Positions 49,071-61,746 of a DNA stretch of 64,000 nt are shown piece by piece. The notes below the pieces were generated by a model. The model saw only the letters and a list, made by a program, of their open reading frames with translations, ran no database searches and was not told where the DNA came from. Position 1 is the first letter of the stretch; each line of letters begins with the position of its first letter. The translations under genes were made by a program, and so were the position numbers. The stretch is from Steromphala cineraria (Eukaryota > Mollusca > Gastropoda > Trochida > Trochidae): assembly GCA_916613615.1 (NCBI GenBank), contig OU744721.1, positions 84,263,060 to 84,327,059 of the forward strand, given 5' to 3'.

Positions 49071-49382
49071 CTAGTATTCCATCTCTTCACTGTCATACTC
49101 CTCAGAGTCCGACTGGCTGTTGACAGACACATAGTATCTGAGTTCGGCAATCTTCTCAGCCTTTCCACAAGCATACTCGTAGTATGCATTGCGGACACCT
49201 TCAACTGTTGCCATTCTAAGTCGTAGGTTGTATCTGAATGAACGGTGGTTTTCTTGGCGAGCTTTGTCATAACGTTTCTGAAGACCTTCCAAGCGGTCGT
49301 TGAGGAGGACGACCTGTTCACATGCCTTCTTGAAGCGAGTCTCGGTCTCGTAGAGTTGAGCGTACAGGTGAAACTTCTCCAT
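49071..49382 (-). CDS. Array gene copy 26
   Basis: Consensus protein. Hairpin at 48999-49014, TATA at 49442-49448. Confidence 0.8.
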   Translation of the reverse strand: MEKFHLYAQLYETETRFKKACEQVVLLNDRLEGLQKRYDKARQENHRSFRYNLRLRMATVEGVRNAYYEYACGKAEKIAELRYYVSVNSQSDSEEYDSEEMEY

Positions 49383-50630
49383 GGTATTGATAGTAGAAGC
49401 GATTCAGAAGATCTGATGCCAAATCCATCAGGCCACGGCCATTTTATACACTGGCCATGACACGCCCTCTGTTGATGCGTGTCAAAACCTTCTCAAATGT
49501 GCAGTTGCACTGATTGGCCTGGAATCCAACGCTAGGTCCTGCCACTGGATATGTCAATTACAAGGCAATCAACATTCACTTAACTGTGTACACATGGATG
49601 ACAAATATCAACCTTGCTAGCAAGCATACCTTTTCCCATTTTTGTTGATTATTCTTTTTAATTCACTGACGGATAACACTGCGTACTTTGAGTTAGAATG
49701 TCTGAACTTATGATAGTTACAGTAGATTGTACAAACAAACTACTCAGAGATAATCTAGGCCAAATTTGAAAATGCACATGTCAGATATCTCTTGAGTTGT
49801 ACTGATTGAGTCAGACAATGTTTGTTTTACTGTCATTGTTTAACTAGAAAAAAATACAGTAATAGTTTTTCTCAGTGTCTGGAGAAAAAATTATTGAGTT
49901 ATTAGATTTTTGTCATGGCTATGTGGTTGACTTTGAATTACAAATGGGTGTAACTGTATGAATTATATTTTGTGTTGAATTTTCATTAGCATTCAAATAT
50001 TTCTGTCGAGGACTATTTCATTGACACTAAAAAATGAATGTCTGAAGCCTTCTGTTTAAATACAAAAAGGGAAAACAGAGAAATCACAGGAATTTCAAGT
50101 CTCCAGAAATGAAGACTTGTCTTCCGCGTTGTGTATTTAACAATTATTAGCCTTATCACAAAGAAATCTTCACACAATAGCAGTGATCTGAGAAGCCAGC
50201 GCTTGGAAATGCTGTATGGGCCGAACATAAAATTTTCAAATGCTGATTTTTGTTAAAGCAATTGTTGCTTCCAAGATACTTTTTATTATGTTTACAAAAT
50301 TGAACTGAGTTATTATGAAGATTTTGTTCAGATCATGCTAAATTTTGTATGTTAAGTGTAGTGTGATTTTTTGGTTTAAGTAATTTTTGGAAAGATGTGT
50401 GACAAGTTAAAATCAAGACATTTGATGAATGTATTTCAAAGGGCTTATGGGCAATTACCTTTATTTTGGGGGAGGGGTGGAAGTTGGTGTGCCTTTTGCA
50501 GGTGCGAGTTTTAGTGATGTAGTGGCATTGATTCAAGTCATCTTTTGTGATATTTGTAAGCTCTGAGAAGAGCTGTTTAGTGTTGAAAACACTAGTTTGG
50601 AAGAACTGCATGTTGCATGTTCTTGAGTAT

Positions 50631-50942
50631 CTAGTATTCCATCTCTTCACTGTCATACTCCTCAGAGTCCGACTGGCTGTTGACAGACACATAGTATCTG
50701 AGTTCGGCAATCTTCTCAGCCTTTCCACAAGCATACTCGTAGTATGCATTTCGGACACCTTCAACTGTTGCCATTCTAAGTCGTAGGTTGTATCTGAATG
50801 AACGGTGGTTTTCTTGGAGAGCTTTGTCATAACGTTTCTGAAGACCTTCCAAGCGGTCGTTGAGGAGGACGACCTGTTCACATGCCTTCTTGAAGCGAGT
50901 CTCGGTCTCGTAGAGTTGAGCATACAGGTGAAACTTCTCCAT
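50631..50942 (-). CDS. Array gene copy 27
   Basis: 103 aa with R42L. Hairpin at 50559-50574, TATA at 51002-51008. It belongs with copies 28 and 32, which share coding and upstream variants. Confidence 0.8.
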   Translation of the reverse strand: MEKFHLYAQLYETETRFKKACEQVVLLNDRLEGLQKRYDKALQENHRSFRYNLRLRMATVEGVRNAYYEYACGKAEKIAELRYYVSVNSQSDSEEYDSEEMEY

Positions 50943-52191
50943 GGTATTGATAGTAGAAGCGATTCAGAAGATCTGATGCCAAATCCATCAGGCCACGGCC
51001 ATTTTATACACTTGCCATGACACGCCCTCTGTTGATGCGTGTCAAAACCTTCTCAAATGTGCAGTTGCACTGATTGGCCTGCAATCCAACGCTAGGTCCT
51101 GCCACTGGATATGTCAATTACAAGGCAATCAACATTCACTTAACTGTGTACACATGGATGACAAATATCAACCTTGCTAGCAAGCATACCTTTTCCCATT
51201 TTTGTTGATTATTCTTTTTAATTCACTGACGGATAACTTTGCGTTCTTTGAGTTAGAATGTCTGAACTTATGATAGTTACAGTAGATTGTACAAACAAAC
51301 TACTCAGAGATAATCTTGGCCAAATTTGAAAATGCACATGTCAGATATCTCTTGAGTTGTACTGATTGAGTCAGACAAATTTTGCTTAACTGTCATTATT
51401 TAACTAGAACAAAATACAGTAATAGTTTTTCTCAGTGTCTGGAGAAGAAATTATTGAGTTATTAGATTTTTGTCATGGCTATGTGGTTGACTTTGAATTA
51501 CAAATGGGTGTAACTGTATGATTTATATTTTGTGTTGAATTTTCATTAGCATTCAAATATTTCTGTCGAGGTCTATTTCATTGACACTAAACAATGAATG
51601 TCTGAAGCCTTCTGTTTAAATACAAAGAGGGAAAACAGAGAAATCACAAGAATTTCAAGTCTCCAGAAATGAAGACTTGTCTTCCGCGTTGTGTATTTAA
51701 CAATTATTAGCCTTATCACAAAGAAATCTTCACACAATAGCAGTGATCTGAGAAGCCAGCCCTTGGAAATGCTGTATGGGCCGAACATAAAATTTTCAAA
51801 TGCTGATTTTTGTTAAAGCGATTGTTGCTTCCAAGATACTTTTTATTATGTTTAAAAAATTGAACTGAGTTATTATGAAGATTTTGTTCAGATCATGCTA
51901 AATTTTGTATGTTAAGTGTAGTGTGATTTTTTTGGTTTAAGTAATTTTTGGAAAGATGTGTGACAAGTTAAAATCAAGACATTTGATGAATGTATTTCAA
52001 AGGGCTTATGGGCAATTACCTTTATTTTGGGGGAGGGGTGGAAGTTGGTGTGCCTTTTGCAGGTGCGAGTTTTAGTGATGTAGTGGCATTGATTCAAGTC
52101 ATCTTTTGTGATATTTGTAAGCTCTGAGAAGAGCTGTTTAGTGTTGAAAACACTAGTTTGGAAGAACTGCATGTTGCATGTTCTTGAGTAT

Positions 52192-52503
52192 CTAGTATTC
52201 CATCTCTTCACTGTCATACTCCTCAGAGTCCGACTGGCTGTTGACAGACACATAGTATCTGAGTTCGGCAATCTTCTCAGCCTTTCCACAAGCATACTCG
52301 TAGTATGCATTTCGGACACCTTCAACTGTTGCCATTCTAAGTCGTAGGTTGTATCTGAATGAACGGTGGTTTTCTTGGAGAGCTTTGTCATAACGTTTCT
52401 GAAGACCTTCCAAGCGGTCGTTGAGGAGGACGACCTGTTCACATGCCTTCTTGAAGCGAGTCTCGGTCTCGTAGAGTTGAGCATACAGGTGAAACTTCTC
52501 CAT
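52192..52503 (-). CDS. Array gene copy 28
   Basis: 103 aa with R42L. Hairpin at 52120-52135, TATA at 52563-52569. The unit is almost identical to the preceding one. Confidence 0.8.
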   Translation of the reverse strand: MEKFHLYAQLYETETRFKKACEQVVLLNDRLEGLQKRYDKALQENHRSFRYNLRLRMATVEGVRNAYYEYACGKAEKIAELRYYVSVNSQSDSEEYDSEEMEY

Positions 52504-53751
52504 GGTATTGATAGTAGAAGCGATTCAGAAGATCTGATGCCAAATCCATCAGGCCACGGCCATTTTATACACTTGCCATGACACGCCCTCTGTTGATGCG
52601 TGTCAAAACCTTCTCAAATGTGCAGTTGCACTGATTGGCCTGCAATCCAACGCTAGGTCCTGCCACTGGATATGTCAATTACAAGGCAATCAACATTCAC
52701 TTAACTGTGTACACATGGATGACAAATATCAACCTTGCTAGCAAGCATACCTTTTCCCATTTTTGTTGATTATTCTTTTTAATTCACTGACGGATAACTT
52801 TGCGTTCTTTGAGTTAGAATGTCTGAACTTATGATAGTTACAGTAGATTGTACAAACAAACTACTCAGAGATAATCTTGGCCAAATTTGAAAATGCACAT
52901 GTCAGATATCTCTTGAGTTGTACTGATTGAGTCAGACAAATTTTGCTTAACTGTCATTATTTAACTAGAACAAAATACAGTAATAGTTTTTCTCAGTGTC
53001 TGGAGAAGAAATTATTGAGTTATTAGATTTTTGTCATGGCTATGTGGTTGACTTTGAATTACAAATGGGTGTAACTGTATGATTTATATTTTGTGTTGAA
53101 TTTTCATTAGCATTCAAATATTTCTGTCGAGGTCTATTTCATTGACACTAAACAATGAATGTCTGAAGCCTTCTGTTTAAATACAAAGAGGGAAAACAGA
53201 GAAATCACAAGAATTTCAAGTCTCCAGAAATGAAGACTTGTCTTCCGCGTTGTGTATTTAACAATTATTAGCCTTATCACAAAGAAATCTTCACACAATA
53301 GCAGTGATCTGAGAAGCCAGCGCTTGGAAATGCTGTATGGGCCGAACATAAAATTTTCAAATGCTGATTTTTGTTAAAGCGATTGTTGCTTCCAAGATAC
53401 TTTTTATTATGTTTAAAAAATTGAACTGAGTTATTATGAAGATTTTGTTCAGATCATGCTAAATTTTGTATGTTAAGTGTAGTGTGATTTTTTGGTTTAA
53501 GTAATTTTTGGAAAGATGTGTGACAAGTTAAAATCAAGACATTTGATGAATGTATTTCAAAGGGCTTATGGGCAATTACCTTTATTTTGGGGGAGGGGTG
53601 GAAGTTGGTGTGCCTTTTGCAGGTGCGAGTTTTAGTGATGTAGTGGCATTGATTCAAGTCATCTTTTGTGATATTTGTAAGCTCTGAGAAGAGCTGTTTA
53701 GTGTTGAAAACACTAGTTTGGAAGAACTGCATGTTGCATGTTCTTGAGTAT

Positions 53752-54063
53752 CTAGTATTCCATCTCTTCACTGTCATACTCCTCATAGTCCGACTGGCTG
53801 TTGACAGACACATAGTATCTGAGTTCGGCAATCTTCTCAGCCTTTCCACAAGCATACTCGTAGTATGCATTTCGGACACCTTCAACTGTTGCCATTCTAA
53901 GTCGTAGGTTGTATCTGAATGAACGGTGGTTTTCTTGGCGAGCTTTGTCATAACGTTTCTGAAGACCTTCCAAGCGGTCGTTGAGGAGGACGACCTGTTC
54001 ACATGCCTTCTTGAAGCGAGTCTCGGTCTCGTAGAGTTGAGCGTACAGGTGAAACTTCTCCAT
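53752..54063 (-). CDS. Array gene copy 29
   Basis: 103 aa with S93Y, as in copy 24 five units away. Hairpin at 53680-53695, TATA at 54123-54129. Confidence 0.8.
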   Translation of the reverse strand: MEKFHLYAQLYETETRFKKACEQVVLLNDRLEGLQKRYDKARQENHRSFRYNLRLRMATVEGVRNAYYEYACGKAEKIAELRYYVSVNSQSDYEEYDSEEMEY

Positions 54064-55311
54064 GGTATTGATAGTAGAAGCGATTCAGAAGATCTGATGC
54101 CAAATCCATCAGGCCACGGCCATTTTATACACTGGCCATGACACGCCCTCTGTTGATGCGTGTCAAAACCTTCTCAAATGTGCAGTTGCACTGATTGGCC
54201 TGGAATCCAACGCTAGGTCCTGCCACTGGATATGTCAATTACAAGGCAATCAACATTCACTTAACTGTGTACACATGGATGACAAATATCAACCTTGCTA
54301 GCAAGCATACCTTTTCCCATTTTTGTTGATTATTCTTTTTAATTCACTGACGGATAACTTTGCGTACTTTGAGTTAGAATGTCTGAACTTATGATAGTTA
54401 CAGTAGATTGTACAAACAAACTACTCAGAGATAATCTTGGCCAAATTTGAAAATGCACATGTCAGATATCTCTTGAGTTGTACTGATTGAGTCAGACAAT
54501 GTTTGTTTTACTGTCATTGTTTAACTAGAAAAAAATACAGTAATAGTTTTTCTCAGTGTCTGGAGAAGAAATTATTGAGTTATTAGATTTTTGTCATGGC
54601 TATGTGGTTGACTTTGAATTACAAATGGGTGTAACTGTATGAATTATATTTTGTGTTGAATTTTCATTAGCATTCAAATATTTCTGTCGAGGACTATTTC
54701 ATTGACACTAAAAAATGAATGTCTGAAGCCTTCTGTTTAAATACAAAGAGGGAAAACAGAGAAATCACAGGAATTTCAAGTCTCCAGAAATGAAGACTTG
54801 TCTTCCGCGTTGTGTATTTAACAATTATTAGCCTTATCACAAAGAAATCTTCACACAATAGCAGTGATCTGAGAAGCCAGCGCTTGGAAATGCTGTATGG
54901 GCCGAACATAAAATTTTCAAATGCTGATTTTTGTTAAAGCGATTGTTGCTTCCAAGATACTTTTTATTATGTTTAAAAAATTGAACTGAGTTATTATGAA
55001 GATTTTGTTCAGATCATGCTAAATTTTGTATGTTAAGTGTAGTGTGATTTTTTGGTTTAAGTAATTTTTGGAAAGATGTGTGACAAGTTAAAATCAAGAC
55101 ATTTGATGAATGTATTTCAAAGGGCTTATGGGCAATTACCTTTATTTTGGGGGAGGGGTGGAAGTTGGTGTGCCTTTTGCAGGTGCGAGTTTTAGTGATG
55201 TAGTGGCATTGATTCAAGTCATCTTTTGTGATATTTGTAAGCTCTGAGAAGAGCTGTTTAGTGTTGAAAACACTAGTTTGGAAGAACTGCATGTTGCATG
55301 TTCTTGAGTAT

Positions 55312-55623
55312 CTAGTATTCCATCTCTTCACTGTCATACTCCTCAGAGTCCGACTGGCTGTTGACAGACACATAGTATCTGAGTTCGGCAATCTTCTCAG
55401 CCTTTCCACAAGCATACTCGTAGTATGCATTGCGGACACCTTCAACTGTTGCCATTCTAAGTCGTAGGTTGTATCTGAATGAACGGTGGTTTTCTTGGCG
55501 AGCTTTGTCATAACGTTTCTGAAGACCTTCCAAGCGGTCGTTGAGGAGGACGACCTGTTCACATGCCTTCTTGAAGCGAGTCTCGGTCTCGTAGAGTTGA
55601 GCGTACAGGTGAAACTTCTCCAT
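55312..55623 (-). CDS. Array gene copy 30
   Basis: Consensus protein. Hairpin at 55240-55255, TATA at 55683-55689. Confidence 0.8.
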   Translation of the reverse strand: MEKFHLYAQLYETETRFKKACEQVVLLNDRLEGLQKRYDKARQENHRSFRYNLRLRMATVEGVRNAYYEYACGKAEKIAELRYYVSVNSQSDSEEYDSEEMEY

Positions 55624-56871
55624 GGTATTGATAGTAGAAGCGATTCAGAAGATCTGATGCCAAATCCATCAGGCCACGGCCATTTTATACACTGGCCATG
55701 ACACGCCCTCTGTTGATGCGTGTCAAAACCTTCTCAAATGTGCAGTTGCACTGATTGGCCTGCAATCCAACGCTAGGTCCTGCCACTGGATATGTCAATT
55801 ACAAGGCAATCAACATTCACTTAACTGTGTACACATGGATGACAAATATCAACCTTGCTAGCAAGCATACCTTTTCCAATTTTTGTTGATTATTCTTTTT
55901 AATTCACTGACGAATAACACTGCGTACTTTGAGTTAGAATGTCTGAACTTATGATAGTTACAGTAGATTGTACAAACAAACTACTCAGAGATAATCTTGG
56001 CCAAATTTGAAAATGCACATGTCAGATATCTCTCGAGTTGTACTGATTGAGTCAGACAATGTTTGTTTTACTGTCATTGTTTAACTAGAAAAAAATACAG
56101 TAATAGTTTTTCTCAGTGTCTGGAGAAGAAATTATTGAGTTATTAGATTTTTGTCATGGCTATGTGGTTGACTTTGAATTACAAATGGGTGTAACTGTAT
56201 GAATTATATTTTGTGTTGAATTTTCATTAGCATTCAAATATTTCTGTCGAGGACTATTTCATTGACACTAAAAATTTAATGTCTGAAGCCTTCTGTTTAA
56301 ATACAAAGAGGGAAAACAGAGAAATCACAGGAATTTCAAGTCTCCAGAAATGAAGACTTGTCTTCCGCGTTGTGTATTTAACAATTATTAGCCTTATCAC
56401 AAAGAAATCTTCACACAATAGCAGTGATCTGAGAAGCCAGCCCTTGGAAATGCTGTATGGGCCGAACATAAATTTTTCAAATGCTGATTTTTGTTAAAGC
56501 GATTGTTGCTTCCAAGATACTTTTTATTATGTTTAAAAAATTGAACTGGGTTATTATGAAGATTTTGTTCAGATCATGCTAAATTTTGTATGTTAAGTGT
56601 AGTGTGATTTTTTGGTTTAAGTAATTTTTGGAAAGATGTGTGACAAGTTAAAATCAAGACATTTGATGAATGTATTTCAAAGGGCTTATGGGCAATTACC
56701 TTTATTTTGGGGGAGGGGTGGAAGTTGGTGTGCCTTTTGCAGGTGCGAGTTTTAGTGATGTAGTGGCATTGATTCAAGTCATCTTTTGTGATATTTGTAA
56801 GCTCTGAGAAGAGCTGTTTAGTGTTGAAAACACTAGTTTGGAAGAACTGCATGTTGCATGTTCTTGAGTAT

Positions 56872-57183
56872 CTAGTATTCCATCTCTTCACTGTCATACT
56901 CCTCAGAGTCCGACTGGCTGTTGACAGACACATAGTATCTGAGTTCGGCAATCTTCTCAGCCTTTCCACAAGCATACTCGTAGTATGCATTGCGGACACC
57001 TTCAACTGTTGCCATTCTAAGTCGTAGGTTGTATCTGAATGAACGGTGGTTTTCTTGGCGAGCTTTGTCATAACGTTTCTGAAGACCTTCCAAGCAGTCG
57101 TTGAGGAGGACGACCTGTTCACATGCCTTCTTGAAGCGAGTCTCGGTCTCGTAGAGTTGAGCGTACAGGTGAAACTTCTCCAT
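56872..57183 (-). CDS. Array gene copy 31
   Basis: 103 aa with R30C in the first helix. Hairpin at 56800-56815, TATA at 57243-57249. Confidence 0.8.
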   Translation of the reverse strand: MEKFHLYAQLYETETRFKKACEQVVLLNDCLEGLQKRYDKARQENHRSFRYNLRLRMATVEGVRNAYYEYACGKAEKIAELRYYVSVNSQSDSEEYDSEEMEY

Positions 57184-58431
57184 GGTATTGATAGTAGAAG
57201 CGATTCAGAAGATCTGATGCCAAATCCATCAGGCCACGGCCATTTTATACACTGGCCATGACACGCCCTCTGTTGATGCGTGTCAAAACCTTCTCAAATG
57301 TGCAGTTGCACTGATTGGCCTGCAATCCAACGCTAGGTCCTGCCACTGGATATGTCAATTACAAGGCAATCAACATTCACTTAACTGTGTACACATGGAT
57401 GACAAATATCAACCTTGCTAGCAAGCATACCTTTTCCAATTTTTGTTGATTATTCTTTTTAATTCACTGACGAATAACACTGCGTACTTTGAGTTAGAAT
57501 GTCTGAACTTATGATAGTTACAGTAGATTGTACAAACAAACTACTCAGAGATAATCTTGGCCAAATTTGAAAATGCACATGTCAGATATCTCTCGAGTTG
57601 TACTGATTGAGTCAGACAATGTTTGTTTTACTGTCATTGTTTAACTAGAAAAAAATACAGTAATAGTTTTTCTCAGTGTCTGGAGAAGAAATTATTGAGT
57701 TATTAGATTTTTGTCATGGCTATGTGGTTGACTTTGAATTACAAATGGGTGTAACTGTATGAATTATATTTTGTGTTGAATTTTCATTAGCATTCAAATA
57801 TTTCTGTCGAGGACTATTTCATTGACACTAAAAATTTAATGTCTGAAGCCTTCTGTTTAAATACAAAGAGGGAAAACAGAGAAATCACAGGAATTTCAAG
57901 TCTCCAGAAATGAAGACTTGTCTTCCGCGTTGTGTATTTAACAATTATTAGCCTTATCACAAAGAAATCTTCACACAATAGCAGTGATCTGAGAAGCCAG
58001 CGCTTGGAAATGCTGTATGGGCCGAACATAAAATTTTCAAATGCTGATTTTTGTTAAAGCGATTGTTGCTTCCAAGATACTTTTTATTATGTTTAAAAAA
58101 TTGAACTGGGTTATTATGAAGATTTTGTTCAGATCATGCTAAATTTTGTATGTTAAGTGTAGTGTGATTTTTTGGTTTAAGTAATTTTTGGAAAGATGTG
58201 TGACAAGTTAAAATCAAGACATTTGATGAATGTATTTCAAAGGGCTTATGGGCAATTACCTTTATTTTGGGGGAGGGGTGGAAGTTGGTGTGCCTTTTGC
58301 AGGTGCGAGTTTTAGTGATGTAGTGGCATTGATTCAAGTCATCTTTTGTGATATTTGTAAGCTCTGAGAAGAGCTGTTTAGTGTTGAAAACACTAGTTTG
58401 GAAGAACTGCATGTTGCATGTTCTTGAGTAT

Positions 58432-58743
58432 CTAGTATTCCATCTCTTCACTGTCATACTCCTCAGAGTCCGACTGGCTGTTGACAGACACATAGTATCT
58501 GAGTTCGGCAATCTTCTCAGCCTTTCCACAAGCATACTCGTAGTATGCATTTCGGACACCTTCAACTGTTGCCATTCTAAGTCGTAGGTTGTATCTGAAT
58601 GAACGGTGGTTTTCTTGGAGAGCTTTGTCATAACGTTTCTGAAGACCTTCCAAGCGGTCGTTGAGGAGGACGACCTGTTCACATGCCTTCTTGAAGCGAG
58701 TCTCGGTCTCGTAGAGTTGAGCATACAGGTGAAACTTCTCCAT
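58432..58743 (-). CDS. Array gene copy 32
   Basis: 103 aa with R42L. Hairpin at 58360-58375, TATA at 58803-58809. Confidence 0.8.
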   Translation of the reverse strand: MEKFHLYAQLYETETRFKKACEQVVLLNDRLEGLQKRYDKALQENHRSFRYNLRLRMATVEGVRNAYYEYACGKAEKIAELRYYVSVNSQSDSEEYDSEEMEY

Positions 58744-59991
58744 GGTATTGATAGTAGAAGCGATTCAGAAGATCTGATGCCAAATCCATCAGGCCACGGC
58801 CATTTTATACACTTGCCATGACACGCCCTCTGTTGATGCGTGTCAAAACCTTCTCAAATGTGCAGTTGCACTGATTGGCCTGCAATCCAACGCTAGGTCC
58901 TGCCACTGGATATGTCAATTACAAGGCAATCAACATTCACTTAACTGTGTACACATGGATGACAAATATCAACCTTGCTAGCAAGCATACCTTTTCCCAT
59001 TTTTGTTGATTATTCTTTTTAATTCACTGACGGATAACTTTGCGTTCTTTGAGTTAGAATGTCTGAACTTATGATAGTTACAGTAGATTGTACAAACAAA
59101 CTACTCAGAGATAATCTTGGCCAAATTTGAAAATGCACATGTCAGATATCTCTTGAGTTGTACTGATTGAGTCAGACAAATTTTGCTTAACTGTCATTAT
59201 TTAACTAGAACAAAATACAGTAATAGTTTTTCTCAGTGTCTGGAGAAGAAATTATTGAGTTATTAGATTTTTGTCATGGCTATGTGGTTGACTTTGAATT
59301 ACAAATGGGTGTAACTGTATGATTTATATTTTGTGTTGAATTTTCATTAGCATTCAAATATTTCTGTCGAGGTCTATTTCATTGACACTAAACAATGAAT
59401 GTCTGAAGCCTTCTGTTTAAATACAAAGAGGGAAAACAGAGAAATCACAAGAATTTCAAGTCTCCAGAAATGAAGACTTGTCTTCCGCGTTGTGTATTTA
59501 ACAATTATTAGCCTTATCACAAAGAAATCTTCACACAATAGCAGTGATCTGAGAAGCCAGCGCTTGGAAATGCTGTATGGGCCGAACATAAAATTTTCAA
59601 ATGCTGATTTTTGTTAAAGCGATTGTTGCTTCCAAGATACTTTTTATTATGTTTAAAAAATTGAACTGAGTTATTATGAAGATTTTGTTCAGATCATGCT
59701 AAATTTTGTATGTTAAGTGTAGTGTGATTTTTTGGTTTAAGTAATTTTTGGAAAGATGTGTGACAAGTTAAAATCAAGACATTTGATGAATGTATTTCAA
59801 AGGGCTTATGGGCAATTACCTTTATTTTGGGGGAGGGGTGGAAGTTGGTGTGCCTTTTGCAGGTGCGAGTTTTAGTGATGTAGTGGCATTGATTCAAGTC
59901 ATCTTTTGTGATATTTGTAAGCTCTGAGAAGAGCTGTTTAGTGTTGAAAACACTAGTTTGGAAGAACTGCATGTTGCATGTTCTTGAGTAT

Positions 59992-60303
59992 CTAGTATTC
60001 CATCTCTTCACTGTCATACTCCTCAGAGTCCGACTGGCTGTTGACAGACACATAGTATCTGAGTTCGGCAATCTTCTCAGCCTTTCCACAAGCATACTCG
60101 TAGTATGCATTGCGGACACCTTCAACTGTTGCCATTCTAAGTCGTAGGTTGTATCTGAATGAACGGTGGTTTTCTTGGCGAGCTTTGTCATAACGTTTCT
60201 GAAGACCTTCCAAGCGGTCGTTGAGGAGGACGACCTGTTCACATGCCTTCTTGAAGCGAGTCTCGGTCTCGTAGAGTTGAGCGTACAGGTGAAACTTCTC
60301 CAT
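59992..60303 (-). CDS. Array gene copy 33
   Basis: Consensus protein; the last complete copy. Hairpin at 59920-59935, TATA at 60363-60369. Confidence 0.8.
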   Translation of the reverse strand: MEKFHLYAQLYETETRFKKACEQVVLLNDRLEGLQKRYDKARQENHRSFRYNLRLRMATVEGVRNAYYEYACGKAEKIAELRYYVSVNSQSDSEEYDSEEMEY

Positions 60304-61551
60304 GGTATTGATAGTAGAAGCGATTCAGAAGATCTGATGCCAAATCCATCAGGCCACGGCCATTTTATACACTGGCCATGACACGCCCTCTGTTGATGCG
60401 TGTCAAAACCTTCTCAAATGTGCAGTTGCACTGATTGGCCTGGAATCCAACGCTAGGTCCTGCCACTGGATATGTCAATTACAAGGCAATCAACATTCAC
60501 TTAACTGTGTACACATGGATGACAAATATCAACCTTGCTAGCAAGCATACCTTTTCCCATTTTTGTTGATTATTCTTTTTAATTCACTGACGGATAACAC
60601 TGCGTACTTTGAGTTAGAATGTCTGAACTTATGATAGTTACAGTAGATTGTACAAACAAACTACTCAGAGATAATCTTGGCCAAATTTGAAAATGCACAT
60701 GTCAGATATCTCTTGAGTTGTACTGATTGAGTCAGACAATGTTTGTTTTACTGTCATTGTTTAACTAGAAAAAAATACAGTAATAGTTTTTCTCAGTGTC
60801 TGGAGAAGAAATGATTGAGTTATTAGATTTTTGTCATGGCTATGTGGTTGACTTTGAATTACAAATGGGTGTAACTGTATGAATTATATTTTGTGTTGAA
60901 TTTTCATTAGCATTCAAATATTTCTGTCGAGGACTATTTCATTGACACTAAAAAATGAATGTCTGAAGCCTTCTGTTTAAATACAAAGAGGGAAAACAGA
61001 GAAATCACAGGAATTTCAAGTCTCCAGAAATGAAGACTTGTCTTCCGCGTTGTGTATTTAACAATTATTAGCCTTATCACAAAGAAATCTTCACACAATA
61101 GCAGTGATCTGAGAAGCCAGCCCTTGGAAATGCTGTATGGGCCGAACATAAATTTTTCAAATGCTGATTTTTGTTAAAGCGATTGTTGCTTCCAAGATAC
61201 TTTTTATTATGTTTAAAAAATTGAACTGAGTTATTATGAAGATTTTGTTCAGATCATGCTAAATTTTGTATGTTAAGTGTAGTGTGATTTTTTGGTTTAA
61301 GTAATTTTTGGAAAGATGTGTGACAAGTTAAAATCAAGACATTTGATGAATGTATTTCAAAGGGCTTATGGGCAATTACCTTTATTTTGGGGGAGGGGTG
61401 GAAGTTGGTGTGCCTTTTGCAGGTGCGAGTTTTAGTGATGTAGTGGCATTGATTCAAGTCATCTTTTGTGATATTTGTAAGCTCTGAGAAGAGCTGTTTA
61501 GTGTTGAAAACACTAGTTTGGAAGAACTGCATGTTGCATGTTCTTGAGTAT

Positions 61552-61643
61552 CTAGTATTCCATCTCTTCACTGTCATACTCCTCAGAGTCCGACTGGCTG
61601 TTGACAGACACATAGTATCTGAGTTCGGCAAGCATACTCGTAG
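61552..61643 (-). pseudogene. Array gene copy 34, 3' remnant
   Basis: The stop codon, acidic tail and preceding residues are normal up to 61630. About 21 bp are then missing, a 13-bp scrap (61631-61643) follows, and the rest of the gene and its promoter are gone. The hairpin at 61480-61495 is intact. Confidence 0.85.
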
Positions 61644-61746
61644 CTTAATTTGGGGGAGGGGTGGAAGTTGGTGTGCCTTTTGCAGGTGCGAGTTTTAGTG
61701 ATGTAGTGGCATTGATTCAAGTCATCTTGTGATATGAGAGGAGCTG
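61644..61746 (-). repeat. Second, degraded copy of the array 3' flank at the right edge
   Basis: Sequence from TTTGGGGGAGGGG to GTGATAT repeats about 61388-61475 in the same orientation. It continues into GAGAGGAGCTG, a deletion-bearing relic of the hairpin. Unique sequence starts directly after it. Confidence 0.75.

Larger units (their letters stand above)
1933..61746 (-). repeat. Tandem array of 34 units of ~1.56 kb, one gene per unit
   Basis: The same ~1560-bp sequence recurs head to tail with only scattered substitutions and small indels. The unit starts are listed in the summary and are 1557-1561 bp apart, except where LINEs are inserted in units 2 and 4. Read on the minus strand each unit holds upstream promoter elements, a 312-nt gene, a 3' hairpin and about 1.1 kb of AT-rich spacer. 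All units share one orientation. Near-identity of neighbours and shared private variants at one-, two- and three-unit spacing indicate homogenisation by unequal exchange or conversion. The last unit (60528 on) is broken at 61630. The 71-, 79- and 182-codon frames that recur in every unit are by-products of this repetition. Confidence 0.97.

Noticed and set aside
1933..61746. Histone, 5S rRNA or snRNA gene array
   Set aside because: The layout resembles histone clusters, but the protein has no histone fold motif and no rRNA, snRNA or tRNA sequence was recognised in the unit.
1933..61746. CRISPR array or bacterial operon
   Set aside because: Units are ~1.56 kb with near-identical spacers, and the window is eukaryotic.
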